39,869 nt of DNA from assembly GCA_035581425.1 (NCBI GenBank), contig DATJVP010000120.1, positions 1 through 39,869 on the forward strand, given 5' to 3'. Positions 24,735 through 32,916 of the stretch are shown piece after piece; position 1 is the stretch's first letter; each line of letters opens with the position of its first letter. The stretch comes from DASZHJ01 sp035581425. Its GTDB lineage: Bacteria > Pseudomonadota > Alphaproteobacteria > ATCC43930 > CGMCC-115725. The notes beneath the pieces were generated by a model. That model was given only the letters and a program-made list of their open reading frames with translations. It was not told where the DNA came from and ran no database searches. The translations under genes and the position numbers were made by a program.

Positions 24735-24926
24735 CTACTGGGCCTTGCCCGGCACCCATTTCTTCGGCTTGCCCGTGCGCTTTGCCCGCGGGAGCTTGGC
24801 GCTGGCGGGGCCGAAGTTGGCAATGAAAATGGCGTAGCGGCGCTTCAATTCGGCGCGCTGGGCGGGGCTCATCTCGCGGACGGTGAGATGCGAGAGATCG
24901 GCTTGGCGGAGGTCGTCGTTGGACAT
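24735..24926 (-). CDS. Small basic hypothetical protein
   Basis: 63 residues starting MSNDDLRQADLSHLTV; predicted helical (SPAQRAELKRRYAIFIANFG) with a Lys/Pro-rich basic tail (RAKRTGKPKKW). ATG 24926 has GGAG 9 bases upstream; a GTG at 24944 would add six residues. I recognise no family. Length, helix and charge would suit a nucleic-acid-associated or regulatory protein, but that is speculation. It lies downstream of the XRE gene, same strand. Confidence 0.45.
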   Translation of the reverse strand: MSNDDLRQADLSHLTVREMSPAQRAELKRRYAIFIANFGPASAKLPRAKRTGKPKKWVPGKAQ

Positions 24927-24983
24927 GGGGAGGGGCTCCGGCACGCTATCGGACGAGCCTCGCCGGGAATGCTTAAGGAGCGG

Positions 24984-25367
24984 TTAGCGGCGCCGACGGC
25001 GCGACGGTATGCCCGGAGCGGCCCGGAGGATCGCGAGCATGCGCTCGATCTCTGCGGGCGAGAGCTTGCGGATGCGCTCGGCAAGGAGGTTCGCGAGCTC
25101 GGTTGCTTGCGGTGCCAAGCCCGCGGTGTCGACGGTGACGCGGGGATGCGAGCGTCGCGCGAGCGCCACCAGCTCGTCCGCCTCGTCCCAGATGATGTTG
25201 AGCTGCGCGCAAAGCGCTACCACCATCGGGTGCGCGGGCCTGCCGCGCCGGCCATGCTCGAGCGCCGAAAGATAGGCGGAGGAAACTCCCAGCGACTCCG
25301 CCATCTCCTTCAAGGTCATGCCGCGTTCCGCGCGGATCTGCCGGAGCTTCACGCCGAAAGGCGTCAT
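24984..25367 (-). CDS. XRE-family helix-turn-helix regulator
   Basis: 127 residues. The N-terminal Cro/C1-type helix-turn-helix is in FGVKLRQIRAERGMTLKEMA followed by LGVSSAYLSALEHGRRGRP (residues ~4-50). The C-terminal half is helical (ADELVALARRSHPR; LSPAEIERMLAILR) and ends in an Arg run. ATG 25367 shares ATGA with the smr stop codon, so it is the end of the lut-smr-xre transcript. Its targets are unknown. Confidence 0.85.
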   Translation of the reverse strand: MTPFGVKLRQIRAERGMTLKEMAESLGVSSAYLSALEHGRRGRPAHPMVVALCAQLNIIWDEADELVALARRSHPRVTVDTAGLAPQATELANLLAERIRKLSPAEIERMLAILRAAPGIPSRRRRR

Positions 25368-25888
25368 CGCCGCCGCCTCAGCAGCACGTAGAGCGCGCCG
25401 CTGCCGCCATCCTTGGGCTGCGCCCAGGTGAAGGAGAGGATGCTCGGCCGGAGCGCAGCCTCGTTGAGCCAACGCGGCACCGCTGCCCGGAGCACCCCGC
25501 GCTCGCCCGTGAGCGAGCCCTTGCCGGTGATGACGAGAACGAGGCGCCGGCCCTCCTCCGCCGCGTGGCGGATGAAGCGCGCGAGCGCGCGGTGTGCCTC
25601 CTCCTGCGTCATGCCGTGGAGGTCGAGCCGCGCCTCGATCCCCACCCGTCCCCGGCGGAGCCTTTCCGCGGAGCGGCGGTCGAGGCCAGGCGAATCCCCG
25701 GGCTCGAGGCTCGGCAGATGAGCCACGGGCTTCGCTGCCGCTGGCGGCGTGCGGTGCGCGGGCTTTGTCGCGGGAGGTTCCTCGGCGGTCTCCGCAAGGG
25801 CGCGCGTCGGCCGCGCCGCGAGCGGCTTCACGTCGCCGGTCGCGCGGCGCCAGAGGTCGCGCTCGTCGCGGCTCGGGTGACGCGGCAT
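25364..25888 (-). CDS. Smr-domain DNA nuclease-like protein
   Basis: 174 residues. A Pro/Ala-rich N-terminal extension (about 1-85) precedes the Smr domain. LDLHGMTQEEAHRAL is its signature, then LVITGKGSL and GGSGALYVLLRRR. Standalone Smr proteins are related to the MutS2 C-terminal domain, which has nuclease activity; the cellular role here is not known. The start ATG 25888 is 4 bases after the lutC stop and the end overlaps the XRE start. An Smr gene near mltA, tim44 and secB is usual in Alphaproteobacteria. Confidence 0.88.
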   Translation of the reverse strand: MPRHPSRDERDLWRRATGDVKPLAARPTRALAETAEEPPATKPAHRTPPAAAKPVAHLPSLEPGDSPGLDRRSAERLRRGRVGIEARLDLHGMTQEEAHRALARFIRHAAEEGRRLVLVITGKGSLTGERGVLRAAVPRWLNEAALRPSILSFTWAQPKDGGSGALYVLLRRRR

Positions 25889-25892
25889 TGCG

Positions 25893-26582
25893 TCAGCGCC
25901 CCGTGCCGTCCTCGTCGATGAGGACGATGTGGAGGCAGCGCGGCCCGTGCGCACCGAGCTCGATCTTCTGCTCGATATCGCCGGTGCGAGAGGGTCCCGT
26001 GATGAAATTGATGGTGCGCGGCGGCACCGCGGCCGCCTCGCGCAGCTTGTCGAACCCGTCCTCGTAAGTTGCCACCACCTGGTCCGCGCGCAGCACCACG
26101 AGGTGATGATCCGGGAGAAAATTGTTGCGCGTCGGCGAGTCCGGCCCCGAGGTCAGCATGAGCGTGCCGGTTTCTGCGACTGCGGCGAAGCAGGCGGTGA
26201 CGCCCGTCAAGTCGCCGTCCTCCGCGCGCCCGCGGCGGATGTCGAGGAGCGGCCGGTCGCTCCAGGGAATCCCGTCGAGGCGCGGATCCGGCGTCATCAC
26301 GAGCTTCGCCGGAAGATTCTTCTCCGCTAGATAGTCCGCGACCGCGCTCGGCACTTCCGATGCGGATTTCACACGCACCACCGAGGTCTGCACCTCCTCG
26401 GCCATGCGCACGAAGAGCTCGATCCGTCCGCGTCGGTCGAGACTCGCCGCGCGTTTCGGAATCAGATTACGCGCATGCGCGTCGACGCGCGCGGTCAGCT
26501 CCGCGCTCTGGCTCTCATCGAGCGGCCCGCGCTTCAGGGATTGCCGGATGCTCCCGAGGATTTGCTCGCGACCGGAGGTCAT
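25893..26582 (-). CDS. lutC: Lactate utilisation protein C (LUD domain)
   Basis: 229 residues of the LutC/YkgG family. The LUD-domain signatures are VTACFAAVAETGTLMLTSG and LPDHHLVVLRADQVVATYED, with FITGPSRTGDIEQKIELGAHGP near the C-terminus. It is one of three components of the iron-sulfur L-lactate oxidation system. It is the third gene after lutA and lutB, but separated from lutB by 147 bases that contain inverted-repeat copy 2. Its stop is 4 bases from the smr start. Confidence 0.93.
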   Translation of the reverse strand: MTSGREQILGSIRQSLKRGPLDESQSAELTARVDAHARNLIPKRAASLDRRGRIELFVRMAEEVQTSVVRVKSASEVPSAVADYLAEKNLPAKLVMTPDPRLDGIPWSDRPLLDIRRGRAEDGDLTGVTACFAAVAETGTLMLTSGPDSPTRNNFLPDHHLVVLRADQVVATYEDGFDKLREAAAVPPRTINFITGPSRTGDIEQKIELGAHGPRCLHIVLIDEDGTGR

Positions 26583-26602
26583 GCTGCCCGCACCGCGATC
26601 CC

Positions 26603-26710
26603 GCGTCCTTCGACGCGCTTCGCTTGCTCAGGATGAGGAAGAATGGAGGACGTCATGCTCAATTGTCCTCATCCTGAGCAAGCGACCGAAGGGAGCGCGT
26701 CGAAGGACGC
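26603..26710. repeat. Dispersed inverted-repeat element, copy 2 (inside the lut operon)
   Basis: Left arm 26603-26639 is identical to the left arm of copy 1; the right arm (26666-26710) has an extra 8 bases (around ACCGAAGGG) that would bulge from the stem. The centre (AATGGAGGACGTCATGCTCAA) is the reverse complement of the copy-1 centre with few changes, so this copy is inverted. It lies in the 147-base gap between lutB and lutC. Confidence 0.88.
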
Positions 26711-26729
26711 GGGGCTGCAACCCAGCGCA

Positions 26730-28154
26730 TCAGCGTTTTCTCCCACGACGTTCAGCCCAGAGGCTTTGAAAGCTTCGGCCTTCCGGTGCGGGCATGTCGC
26801 GGACGCTCGTCCAGCCGCCGGCGAGCGGCAAAGTGCGGAAACGGCCGCGGCGTTTGCCGGCCCAGCCGAGGACACGCGCCGCCATTCCCGAAAGCGCGTG
26901 ATAGAGCGCGGGGCGCCGCGCGAAAAAGGCCCAGACCGAGAGTCCCATGCGGTAGGCGGGGGGCGACAGCTTCTTTTCGAACTCGCGCTCGCGCCAGTGG
27001 CGCATCATCTTCGGCAACGGGATCTTCATGGGGCAGACGCTCTCGCAGCGCCCGCAGAAGGTGGAGGCGTTCGGGAGATTGCCGGCCTCCTCGATGCCGA
27101 TGAGACTCGGCGTCAGTACCGAGCCCATGGGCCCCGGATAAACCCAGCCATAGGCGTGGCCGCCGATCGCGGAATAGACAGGGCAATGATTGAGGCAGGC
27201 GCTGCAGCGGATGCAGCGGAGCATGTCCTGGAACTCGGTCCCGAGCATGGCGCTCCGCCCGTTGTCGAGCAGCACCACATGATACTCGCCGGGCCCGTCG
27301 GTGTCCTCGCTCCGGCGCGGACCGGTCGAGAAGGTCGTGTAGGTCGAGAACTCCTGCCCGGTCGCGGAGCGCGCGAGAAGTCGAAGGATCGTGGCGGCGT
27401 CCTCGAGCGTCGGCACCGCCTTCTCGATGCTCGCGAGCGCGATGTGCGCCTGGGTCAGCGTCTGCGTGAGGTCGCCGTTCCCCTCGTTCGTCACGATGAC
27501 GCTGGAGCCGGTTTCAGCGATGAGGAAATTGGCGCCGGTGATGCCGACATCGGCCGCGAGGAATTTCTGCCGCAGCACCGCCCGCGCCTCGTCGCAGAGC
27601 TGGCGCGCGTCCTCGAGCTGGCGCGCGGGGTCGAGCTGCTTGTGACTCTCGCGGAATGTCTCCGCCACCTGCTCCTTCACGAGATGCACAGCGGGGGCGA
27701 TAATGTGGCTTGGCGGCTCATGGCGGAGCTGGATGATGTATTCGCCGAGATCGGTCTCCACGGGCACGATGCCGTTCGCCTCGAGATAGTCGTTTATCTC
27801 GATCTCCTCGCCGATCATCGACTTGCCCTTGGTGACGGTCTTGGCACCGAGGCGGCGGCAGATCTGCAAGATGGTCTCGCGCGCCTCTGCGGGCGTGCGG
27901 CACCAATGCACATGGCCGCCGCGCTCCATAACCTTCGCCTCGAAACGCTCGAGGTAGAAATCCAGGTTCGCGAGCGTGTGGTTTTTAATCGCGCGGCCGG
28001 CATCGCGCAGCGCCTCGAATTCCGGAAGCTTCGCCACTGCCTCCGCGCGCCGCGCCTGGAAGCCGCGCTTCACCGTTCCCAGCGCTTTCTGGAGAGTCGC
28101 GTCGACGAGCGCGTCGTGCACGTTCGATTTGAAGGCATGGCTGGTCGCGAGCAT
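26730..28154 (-). CDS. lutB: Lactate utilisation protein B (iron-sulfur protein)
   Basis: 474 residues. The N-terminal two thirds is a LUD-like domain (TVTKGKSMIGEEIEIN, FLIAETGSSVIVTNEGNGD). The C-terminal part carries two 4Fe-4S cysteine sets, Cys314/317/320/324 in CIRCSACLNHCP and Cys367/370/374 in CGRCESVCP. LutB passes electrons in the lactate-to-pyruvate oxidation by LutABC. The start ATG overlaps the lutA stop by one base (TGATG). The last ~100 residues form an extension with Trp/Arg-rich sequence typical of this family. Confidence 0.93.
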   Translation of the reverse strand: MLATSHAFKSNVHDALVDATLQKALGTVKRGFQARRAEAVAKLPEFEALRDAGRAIKNHTLANLDFYLERFEAKVMERGGHVHWCRTPAEARETILQICRRLGAKTVTKGKSMIGEEIEINDYLEANGIVPVETDLGEYIIQLRHEPPSHIIAPAVHLVKEQVAETFRESHKQLDPARQLEDARQLCDEARAVLRQKFLAADVGITGANFLIAETGSSVIVTNEGNGDLTQTLTQAHIALASIEKAVPTLEDAATILRLLARSATGQEFSTYTTFSTGPRRSEDTDGPGEYHVVLLDNGRSAMLGTEFQDMLRCIRCSACLNHCPVYSAIGGHAYGWVYPGPMGSVLTPSLIGIEEAGNLPNASTFCGRCESVCPMKIPLPKMMRHWREREFEKKLSPPAYRMGLSVWAFFARRPALYHALSGMAARVLGWAGKRRGRFRTLPLAGGWTSVRDMPAPEGRSFQSLWAERRGRKR

Positions 28155-28930
28155 CAGCGCGTCTCCGCGGCAGCACCGATCGGCGCCGCCTCGTCCGTCA
28201 TGTCCGCGAGCACCTCGGCGACGTGGCGCACGCGGATGCGCGAGCCCTGGCGCTGCAGCTTTCCGGCCATGTTGAGGAGGCAGCCCAAATCGCCCGCGAG
28301 CAACGTGTCGGCGCCGGTCGTGGCGATGTCGGCAGTCTTCTCGCGCACCATCTTGTCGGAGATTTCCGGATATTTGATGCAGAAGGTGCCACCGAAGCCG
28401 CAGCAGATCTCCGCGCCCGGCAACTCCTTCAGTGTGAGGCCCGCGACCGAGCGCAGGAGCCAGCGCGGCTGCGACTTGACCCCGAGCTCGCGCAACCCCG
28501 AGCAGCTATCGTGATATGTGGCCGCTCCCTCGTAGCGCGCGGCGACCTCGTTCATGCCGCGGACATCCACCAAGAACGAGACGAGCTCGTAGCTGCGCAT
28601 CGCGAGCTGCTGCGCGCGCTGGAACCAAGCGGGCTCCTCCGCGAAGAGCTCGGGATAGTGCAGACGGATCTGGCCCGCGCAGGAGCCCGACGGCGCGACG
28701 AGATAGTCGAACCCCTCGAAAGCGGCGATCACCTGACGCGCGAGCGCCTTCGCGTCCTCCCGATCGCCGGAATTGAAGGCGGGCTGGCCGCAGCAGGTTT
28801 GTAGCCGCGGCACCTCCACCGTGCACCCCGCCGCCTCCAGGAGCTTCACCGCCGCGAATCCCACCGTGGGGCGGAAGAGATCGACGAGGCAGGTGACGAA
28901 GAGACCGACACGCACGGGCTGCTCGGACAT
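28154..28930 (-). CDS. lutA: Lactate utilisation protein A (CCG-domain iron-sulfur protein)
   Basis: 258 residues of the LutA/YkgE family, with two cysteine-rich CCG domains: LQTCCGQPAFNSG in the first half and GAEICCGFGGTFCIKYPEIS in the second, each preceded by matching repeats (VTCLVDLFRP; YHDSCSGLREL). These ligate a 4Fe-4S-type cluster as in heterodisulfide reductase subunits. It is the first gene of the lut operon; the promoter must lie within 28931-29032, between the ATG and inverted-repeat copy 3. ATG 28930 is preferred over a start 8 codons upstream because the family N-terminus MSEQPVRVGLFV follows. Confidence 0.93.
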   Translation of the reverse strand: MSEQPVRVGLFVTCLVDLFRPTVGFAAVKLLEAAGCTVEVPRLQTCCGQPAFNSGDREDAKALARQVIAAFEGFDYLVAPSGSCAGQIRLHYPELFAEEPAWFQRAQQLAMRSYELVSFLVDVRGMNEVAARYEGAATYHDSCSGLRELGVKSQPRWLLRSVAGLTLKELPGAEICCGFGGTFCIKYPEISDKMVREKTADIATTGADTLLAGDLGCLLNMAGKLQRQGSRIRVRHVAEVLADMTDEAAPIGAAAETR

Positions 28931-29032
28931 CGCCCGACATCTCCTTGGAAGCACGGGAATCGGCTGAGAATGAACGCGCTAGGGGAGGATGGCAAGCAGA
29001 GGGCAAGTGACCTCGATAGGGACGGGACAACG

Positions 29033-29152
29033 CGCCCTGCGTCCTTCGACGCGCTACGCTTGCTCAGGATGAGGACCATTGAGCATGCCTTCCTCCGTTC
29101 CCCCTCATCCTGAGCAAGCGACCGAAGGGAGCGCGTCGAAGGACGCAGGGCG
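29033..29152. repeat. Dispersed inverted-repeat element, copy 3
   Basis: Longest copy. Outer arms extend to CGCCCTGCGTCC (29033-29044) and GGACGCAGGGCG (29141-29152). The left arm has one change from copy 1 (CTACG for CTTCG) and the right arm has the same ACCGAAGGG insertion as copy 2. The centre (ATTGAGCATGCCTTCCTCC) is in the copy-1 orientation. It lies in the 293-base gap between lutA and the dehydrogenase gene. Confidence 0.88.
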
Positions 29153-29195
29153 TGTCAACAGTGCTCCGCCACGCCTGTCGGCCATGACGCCGTTG

Positions 29196-29220
29196 GGCTG
29201 ACGGCTGATTGCCGTCGGCT
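29196..29220. repeat. 25-base hairpin sequence, copy A
   Basis: GGCTGACGGC-TGATT-GCCGTC and flanks form a short stem just after the end of the dehydrogenase gene (minus strand). A sequence differing at only two of 25 positions occurs at 33449-33473, also just after a gene end. It may act as a weak terminator; no T-run is present. Confidence 0.45.
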
Positions 29221-29223
29221 TCT

Positions 29224-30237
29224 TCAAAACCCCGCCAACACGATCTTTCCGACTGTGCGGCCGCTTTCGATGCGGGCGTGGGCGGTCTTTAGGGTTGCGG
29301 CGTCGATGCGGCCGAGGGTTTCGCCCATGGTCGTGCGAATGAGGCCCTCGTCGACGAGGGATGCGACCTCCGTGAGGAGCACGTGCTGGAGGATCATGTC
29401 AGGCGTGCCGAACATCGAGCGAGCGAACATCGCCTCCCAATGGATGGAGACGCATTTCCGCTTGAACGGAAGAACATCGAGTGCTTTGGGATCGTCGATG
29501 AGGCCGAACTTCCCCTGCGGCGCAATCGCCTCGACGATCGCCGGCAGATGCCGGCCGCTCTCCGTAACGCCGAAGACATAGTCGACCCCTGGCAGCCCGA
29601 TCGCGGCGAGCTGCGGCCCGAAGGCCTCGCGGTGATCGATCACGTGGTGCGCGCCGTGCTCGAGGCACCATTGCCGCGTCTCCGGCCGCGAGGCAGTCGC
29701 GATCACCGTGAGGCCGGTGAGGCGTCGCGCGAGCTGGATCGCGATCGAGCCGACGCCGCCCGCACCGCCGATGATGAGCAGGCTTCCCGCTTCCGGCGGT
29801 TTTCCGATCCGGATGCCGAACCGGTCGAAAAGCATCTCCCATGCGGTAATCGCCGTGAGCGGCAGCGCCGCGGCCTGCGCGAAGGAGAGCGATTTGGGCT
29901 TCGTGCCGACGATGCGCTCGTCGACGAGATGGAATTCGGCGTTGGTGCCCTGGCGGAGAATGCTGCCGGCGTACCAGACGGTATCGCCGGGCCTGAAGAG
30001 CTGGCACTCCGACCCCACCGCCGCCACGGTCCCCGCAGCGTCATAGCCGAGAATCTTCGGCTTGCCGCGCTCGCCCGCGGCGCGCATGCGTACTTTCGTG
30101 TCGACGGGATTGACCGAGATCGCCTCGATCTTGACGAGGAGATCGCGGCCTGCGGGCGAGGGTGTCTCCAGCTCGAGATCGAGGAGTGACTCCGCCTCCG
30201 CGATCGGCAGCGAGCGGTAATAGCCGACGGCTTTCAT
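29224..30237 (-). CDS. Zinc-type alcohol dehydrogenase-like / quinone oxidoreductase (MDR family)
   Basis: 337 residues of the medium-chain dehydrogenase/reductase superfamily. The N-terminal GroES-like fold contains ISVNPVDTKVR and LGYDAAGTVAAVG; NAD(P)H is bound by the Rossmann motif GGAGGVGSIAIQLAR (~157-171). The catalytic and structural zinc cysteines are absent, as in quinone-oxidoreductase-like members. The N-terminus MKAVGYYRSLPI is typical of the zinc-type alcohol dehydrogenase-like subfamily. The substrate is unknown. It lies between lutA and mltA on the same strand but with gaps of 293 and 76 bases. Confidence 0.85.
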   Translation of the reverse strand: MKAVGYYRSLPIAEAESLLDLELETPSPAGRDLLVKIEAISVNPVDTKVRMRAAGERGKPKILGYDAAGTVAAVGSECQLFRPGDTVWYAGSILRQGTNAEFHLVDERIVGTKPKSLSFAQAAALPLTAITAWEMLFDRFGIRIGKPPEAGSLLIIGGAGGVGSIAIQLARRLTGLTVIATASRPETRQWCLEHGAHHVIDHREAFGPQLAAIGLPGVDYVFGVTESGRHLPAIVEAIAPQGKFGLIDDPKALDVLPFKRKCVSIHWEAMFARSMFGTPDMILQHVLLTEVASLVDEGLIRTTMGETLGRIDAATLKTAHARIESGRTVGKIVLAGF

Positions 30238-30313
30238 GACTCAGCATCCCTCCAGCGGTCCGGCGGACGGATTTTGAACCACGGCGCGCAAAATTCCTAC
30301 CCTTGCGGGCTGC

Positions 30314-31504
30314 TCAAGTCTTGGGCGGCACCGTCTTTGGCAGCAGCAGGAAATATCCGCCGCGAGCGCGCATGGTTCCCGCGCGGCGCTCGGCCTCGGC
30401 CCCGTGGCCCCAGAAGACGTCGCCGCGGACGGGGCCGCGGATCGCGCCGCCGGTGTCTTGCGCGACGAGGAGGCGGCGCAGGCGCTCGTCTCCGAGATCG
30501 GCATCGACCCAGAATGGCGCGCCCAGCGGCAGGAAGGCGCGGTCGACCGCGAGGCTCCGCCCCGGCGTTAGCACCACCCCCTCGCTTCCGACGGGCCCGT
30601 CGCCCTTGACCTCGCGGAAGAAGACGTAGGAGGGGTTGGCGTCGAGAATTTCGGGTGTCGCTGCGGGATGCGCGGCAAGCCAGGCGCGGATCCCCGGCAT
30701 GGTCGCGTCCTCGCTCGTAAGGAGCCCGCGCTCCACCATCACGCGCCCGATCGCGACATAGGGCCAGCCGTTCTGCCCGTCATAGCCGACGCGCACGACG
30801 CTGCCGTCGGGGAGAACGACGCGGCCCGAGCCCTGGATCTGCAGGAAGAACGCCGCCACGGGATCGCCGACCCAAAGGAAGGCGAGATTCATGCCGTCGA
30901 GCGCGCCGGCCTCGATTTCCTTGCGCTTTTCGTACGGCCGGAGCCGGCCATTCGTGACGCGGCCCGCGATCCGCTCGCCACGGAGGTCCGGCTTGAAGTC
31001 GCCGAGCTCCGCCATGACGAGGTCGGGAGGTCGCTTGAGGAGCGGCGTCTGGAACTCGCCGCCCTTGCTGCGCGCGCCCGGAAGCTCGGGCTCGTAATAG
31101 CCCGTGAAGAGCCCCTCCGTCTCCGAATTGTCGGCGACGCGATAGGGTTGGAACCACGTCTGGAAATAGGCCCGCGCGGCCGCCGCATCGCGGGCGTCGA
31201 CGGCGGCGGCTGCGATGCAGGGTTGCCGCCAGTCCGAGACCTTCCCGCCGACCCCCTCGGGCCCCACGGGGTCGTTGTCCGCAAATTTGAGTCGGCTCGC
31301 GCAGGATTTGACGAGGGCGGAAAGCGCCTCGCCCTGGTCGTCCGCCTGCCAGCCCGCGAGATCGGCGTAGGTCGCGGGCGTCAACACGAGCTTCGGGGGC
31401 GGCGGCTTCCCGGCACAGGCGGAAAGCACAACCACCGACAGAAGGGTGGCGCTGATTATGGATGCGTTGGATCGACGCCGTGCCGGTTCTGCAACGCGGC
31501 TCAC
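30314..31504 (-). CDS. mltA: Membrane-bound lytic murein transglycosylase A
   Basis: 396 residues. A lipoprotein signal ends in VVVLSACAG (lipobox LSAC, Cys30). The MltA domain follows (ETEGLFTGYYEPELPGA, AFFLQIQGSGRVVLPDG), and the C-terminal 3D domain carries GRSLAVDRAFLPLGAPFW and QDTGGAIRGPVRGDVFWG, including its three conserved Asp. It cleaves peptidoglycan glycan strands to anhydromuropeptides, from the inner face of the outer membrane. It starts at GTG 31504, sharing GTGA with the Tim44-like stop codon. Confidence 0.95.
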   Translation of the reverse strand: MSRVAEPARRRSNASIISATLLSVVVLSACAGKPPPPKLVLTPATYADLAGWQADDQGEALSALVKSCASRLKFADNDPVGPEGVGGKVSDWRQPCIAAAAVDARDAAAARAYFQTWFQPYRVADNSETEGLFTGYYEPELPGARSKGGEFQTPLLKRPPDLVMAELGDFKPDLRGERIAGRVTNGRLRPYEKRKEIEAGALDGMNLAFLWVGDPVAAFFLQIQGSGRVVLPDGSVVRVGYDGQNGWPYVAIGRVMVERGLLTSEDATMPGIRAWLAAHPAATPEILDANPSYVFFREVKGDGPVGSEGVVLTPGRSLAVDRAFLPLGAPFWVDADLGDERLRRLLVAQDTGGAIRGPVRGDVFWGHGAEAERRAGTMRARGGYFLLLPKTVPPKT

Positions 31505-32172
31505 GCGCTGCGGGTCGCGACGAGGCGCCAGTTGGGGTCGCGCGAGCGGGTGTCTCGGGCGAAGGTCCAGAGGTCCGTCTTCTCGACGACGCGGTCGGGC
31601 TCGCCATCGACGACGCTCCCGTCGGCGGCGCGGGTGACGTTCACCTGATCGGAGACGAACCTCACCGTCACATGCGCAGTGCTGCCTTCAAGACGCGCCT
31701 CTGTGAGGTCGCAGCCCTTGACGCTCACGAGGGTCGTCTCGTGCGTCTCCTTGCGAGACTGGCGCTCCTCGATCTCGTGCGAGAAGGCCGCGTAGACGTC
31801 ATCGCTGAGCAGCGGCTTGAGCGCGGCGGTGTCGCCGTGCGCAAAGGCATTGACGATGATCTCGAAGGCGCCGCGCGCGCCCTGCAGGAACCCACGCTCG
31901 TCGAAATTGCGGTCGGCTCCCTTGACAGCGGCAATGCCGCTCGCGAGCGGGGCCGCCTGCGAGGGCGCAGGAGCCGGCGTCGCGGTCGCATCGATGATGG
32001 GCCCGCTCGGCGGCGGCGCTCCCGGTACCGGCGCTCCCGGACCGCGGGCGAAGGGATCGCGATAGCGCTCCTGCCCCGTGCGCCGGCCGAGCACGCCGCG
32101 CAGCCGGAACAGCAGGAACACCGCGACGGCGGCGGACACCACGATGGAAATGATCTGGAACTCGCCGCCCAT
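31501..32172 (-). CDS. Tim44-like domain protein
   Basis: 223 residues. The N-terminal anchor IISIVVSAAVAVFLLFRLRG is followed by a Pro/Ala-rich linker (about 45-80) and the Tim44-like domain (DERGFLQGARGAFEIIVNAF, LLSDDVYAAFSHEIEER, TEARLEGSTAHVTVRFVSDQ, DLWTFARDTRSRDPNWRLVAT). Related to the mitochondrial import protein Tim44 and to bacterial TimA. In Alphaproteobacteria it usually sits beside mltA and secB, as here. It diverges from the phosphatase gene across a 108-base gap. Confidence 0.88.
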   Translation of the reverse strand: MGGEFQIISIVVSAAVAVFLLFRLRGVLGRRTGQERYRDPFARGPGAPVPGAPPPSGPIIDATATPAPAPSQAAPLASGIAAVKGADRNFDERGFLQGARGAFEIIVNAFAHGDTAALKPLLSDDVYAAFSHEIEERQSRKETHETTLVSVKGCDLTEARLEGSTAHVTVRFVSDQVNVTRAADGSVVDGEPDRVVEKTDLWTFARDTRSRDPNWRLVATRSA

Positions 32173-32280
32173 GGCGGAGCATCCCTTTAGTGCTGTTGAG
32201 CTAGATAAGCACTTTGACGAGAAAGGGCAAGGCGAAGGGGGTTGCGGCCGTCGCCGGCTCTGCTCAATATCCGGGCAAGC
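32173..32280. promoter_or_regulatory. Divergent promoter region, Tim44-like / histidine phosphatase
   Basis: 108 bases between divergent genes, somewhat richer in AT around 32190-32225 than the surroundings. Promoters for both directions must lie here; no clear boxes were assigned by eye. Confidence 0.35.
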
Positions 32281-32850
32281 ATGATCCTGATCCGGCACGG
32301 CCAATCGGAGTTCAACGTCGTCTTCGGCGCAACGCGCCGCGATCCCGGCATTCGCGATCCGAAACTTACGGAGGAAGGCCGCCGCCAGGCCGAGGCGCTC
32401 GCGGAAGAGCTTGCCGAGCACGGCCTCGCGCGGCTCATCGCGAGCCCCTATCGCCGCGCGCTCGAGACCGCGGAGATCTTGGCGACGCGGCTCGCGCTCG
32501 CGATCGAAGTGCAGGCGGTGGTGGGTGAGCGCGCGGCCTTCACTTGCGACATCGGCTCCTCGCCCGCAGAGCTTCGCGAGCGCTGGCCGCACCTCGACCT
32601 CGCGCATCTGCCGGAGCAGTGGTGGCCCGATTTCGAGGAGAGCGAGCCGCAGCTTCACCGGCGCTGCGCGCGCTTTCGCGAGCACATGACGACGCAGGCG
32701 GATTGGCGGCGGGTCGCGGTCGTGACGCATTGGGGCTTCATCCGCGGCCTCACGGGCCTCACCGTCCCCAATGCCGCAGCGATCCGCGTCGATCCGCACC
32801 GCCCGGAGCTCGAGCCCGAGCCGCTGCACATGCCGGCGCCGCCGCGGTAG
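32281..32850 (+). CDS. Histidine phosphatase (phosphoglycerate mutase-like) family protein
   Basis: 189 residues. The phosphohistidine motif is LIRHGQSEFN at residues 3-12, then LTEEGRRQAEALAEELAEHG, the Arg-containing ASPYRRALETAE, and the second catalytic His in VVTHWGFIRGL. It is of the family's 2,3-bisphosphoglycerate-type phosphatases; the actual substrate is not predictable. The start at 32281 (MILIRHG) is chosen from the conserved N-terminus; an upstream start adds 13 unconserved residues. secB follows after 66 bases. Confidence 0.85.
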   Translation: MILIRHGQSEFNVVFGATRRDPGIRDPKLTEEGRRQAEALAEELAEHGLARLIASPYRRALETAEILATRLALAIEVQAVVGERAAFTCDIGSSPAELRERWPHLDLAHLPEQWWPDFEESEPQLHRRCARFREHMTTQADWRRVAVVTHWGFIRGLTGLTVPNAAAIRVDPHRPELEPEPLHMPAPPR

Positions 32851-32916
32851 GTCCGGAGGTTGTACCCTCCGCGGGTTCCGTGCTAGGAGCCTCGCCGGTC
32901 AAGGAGCAGGCATCAC

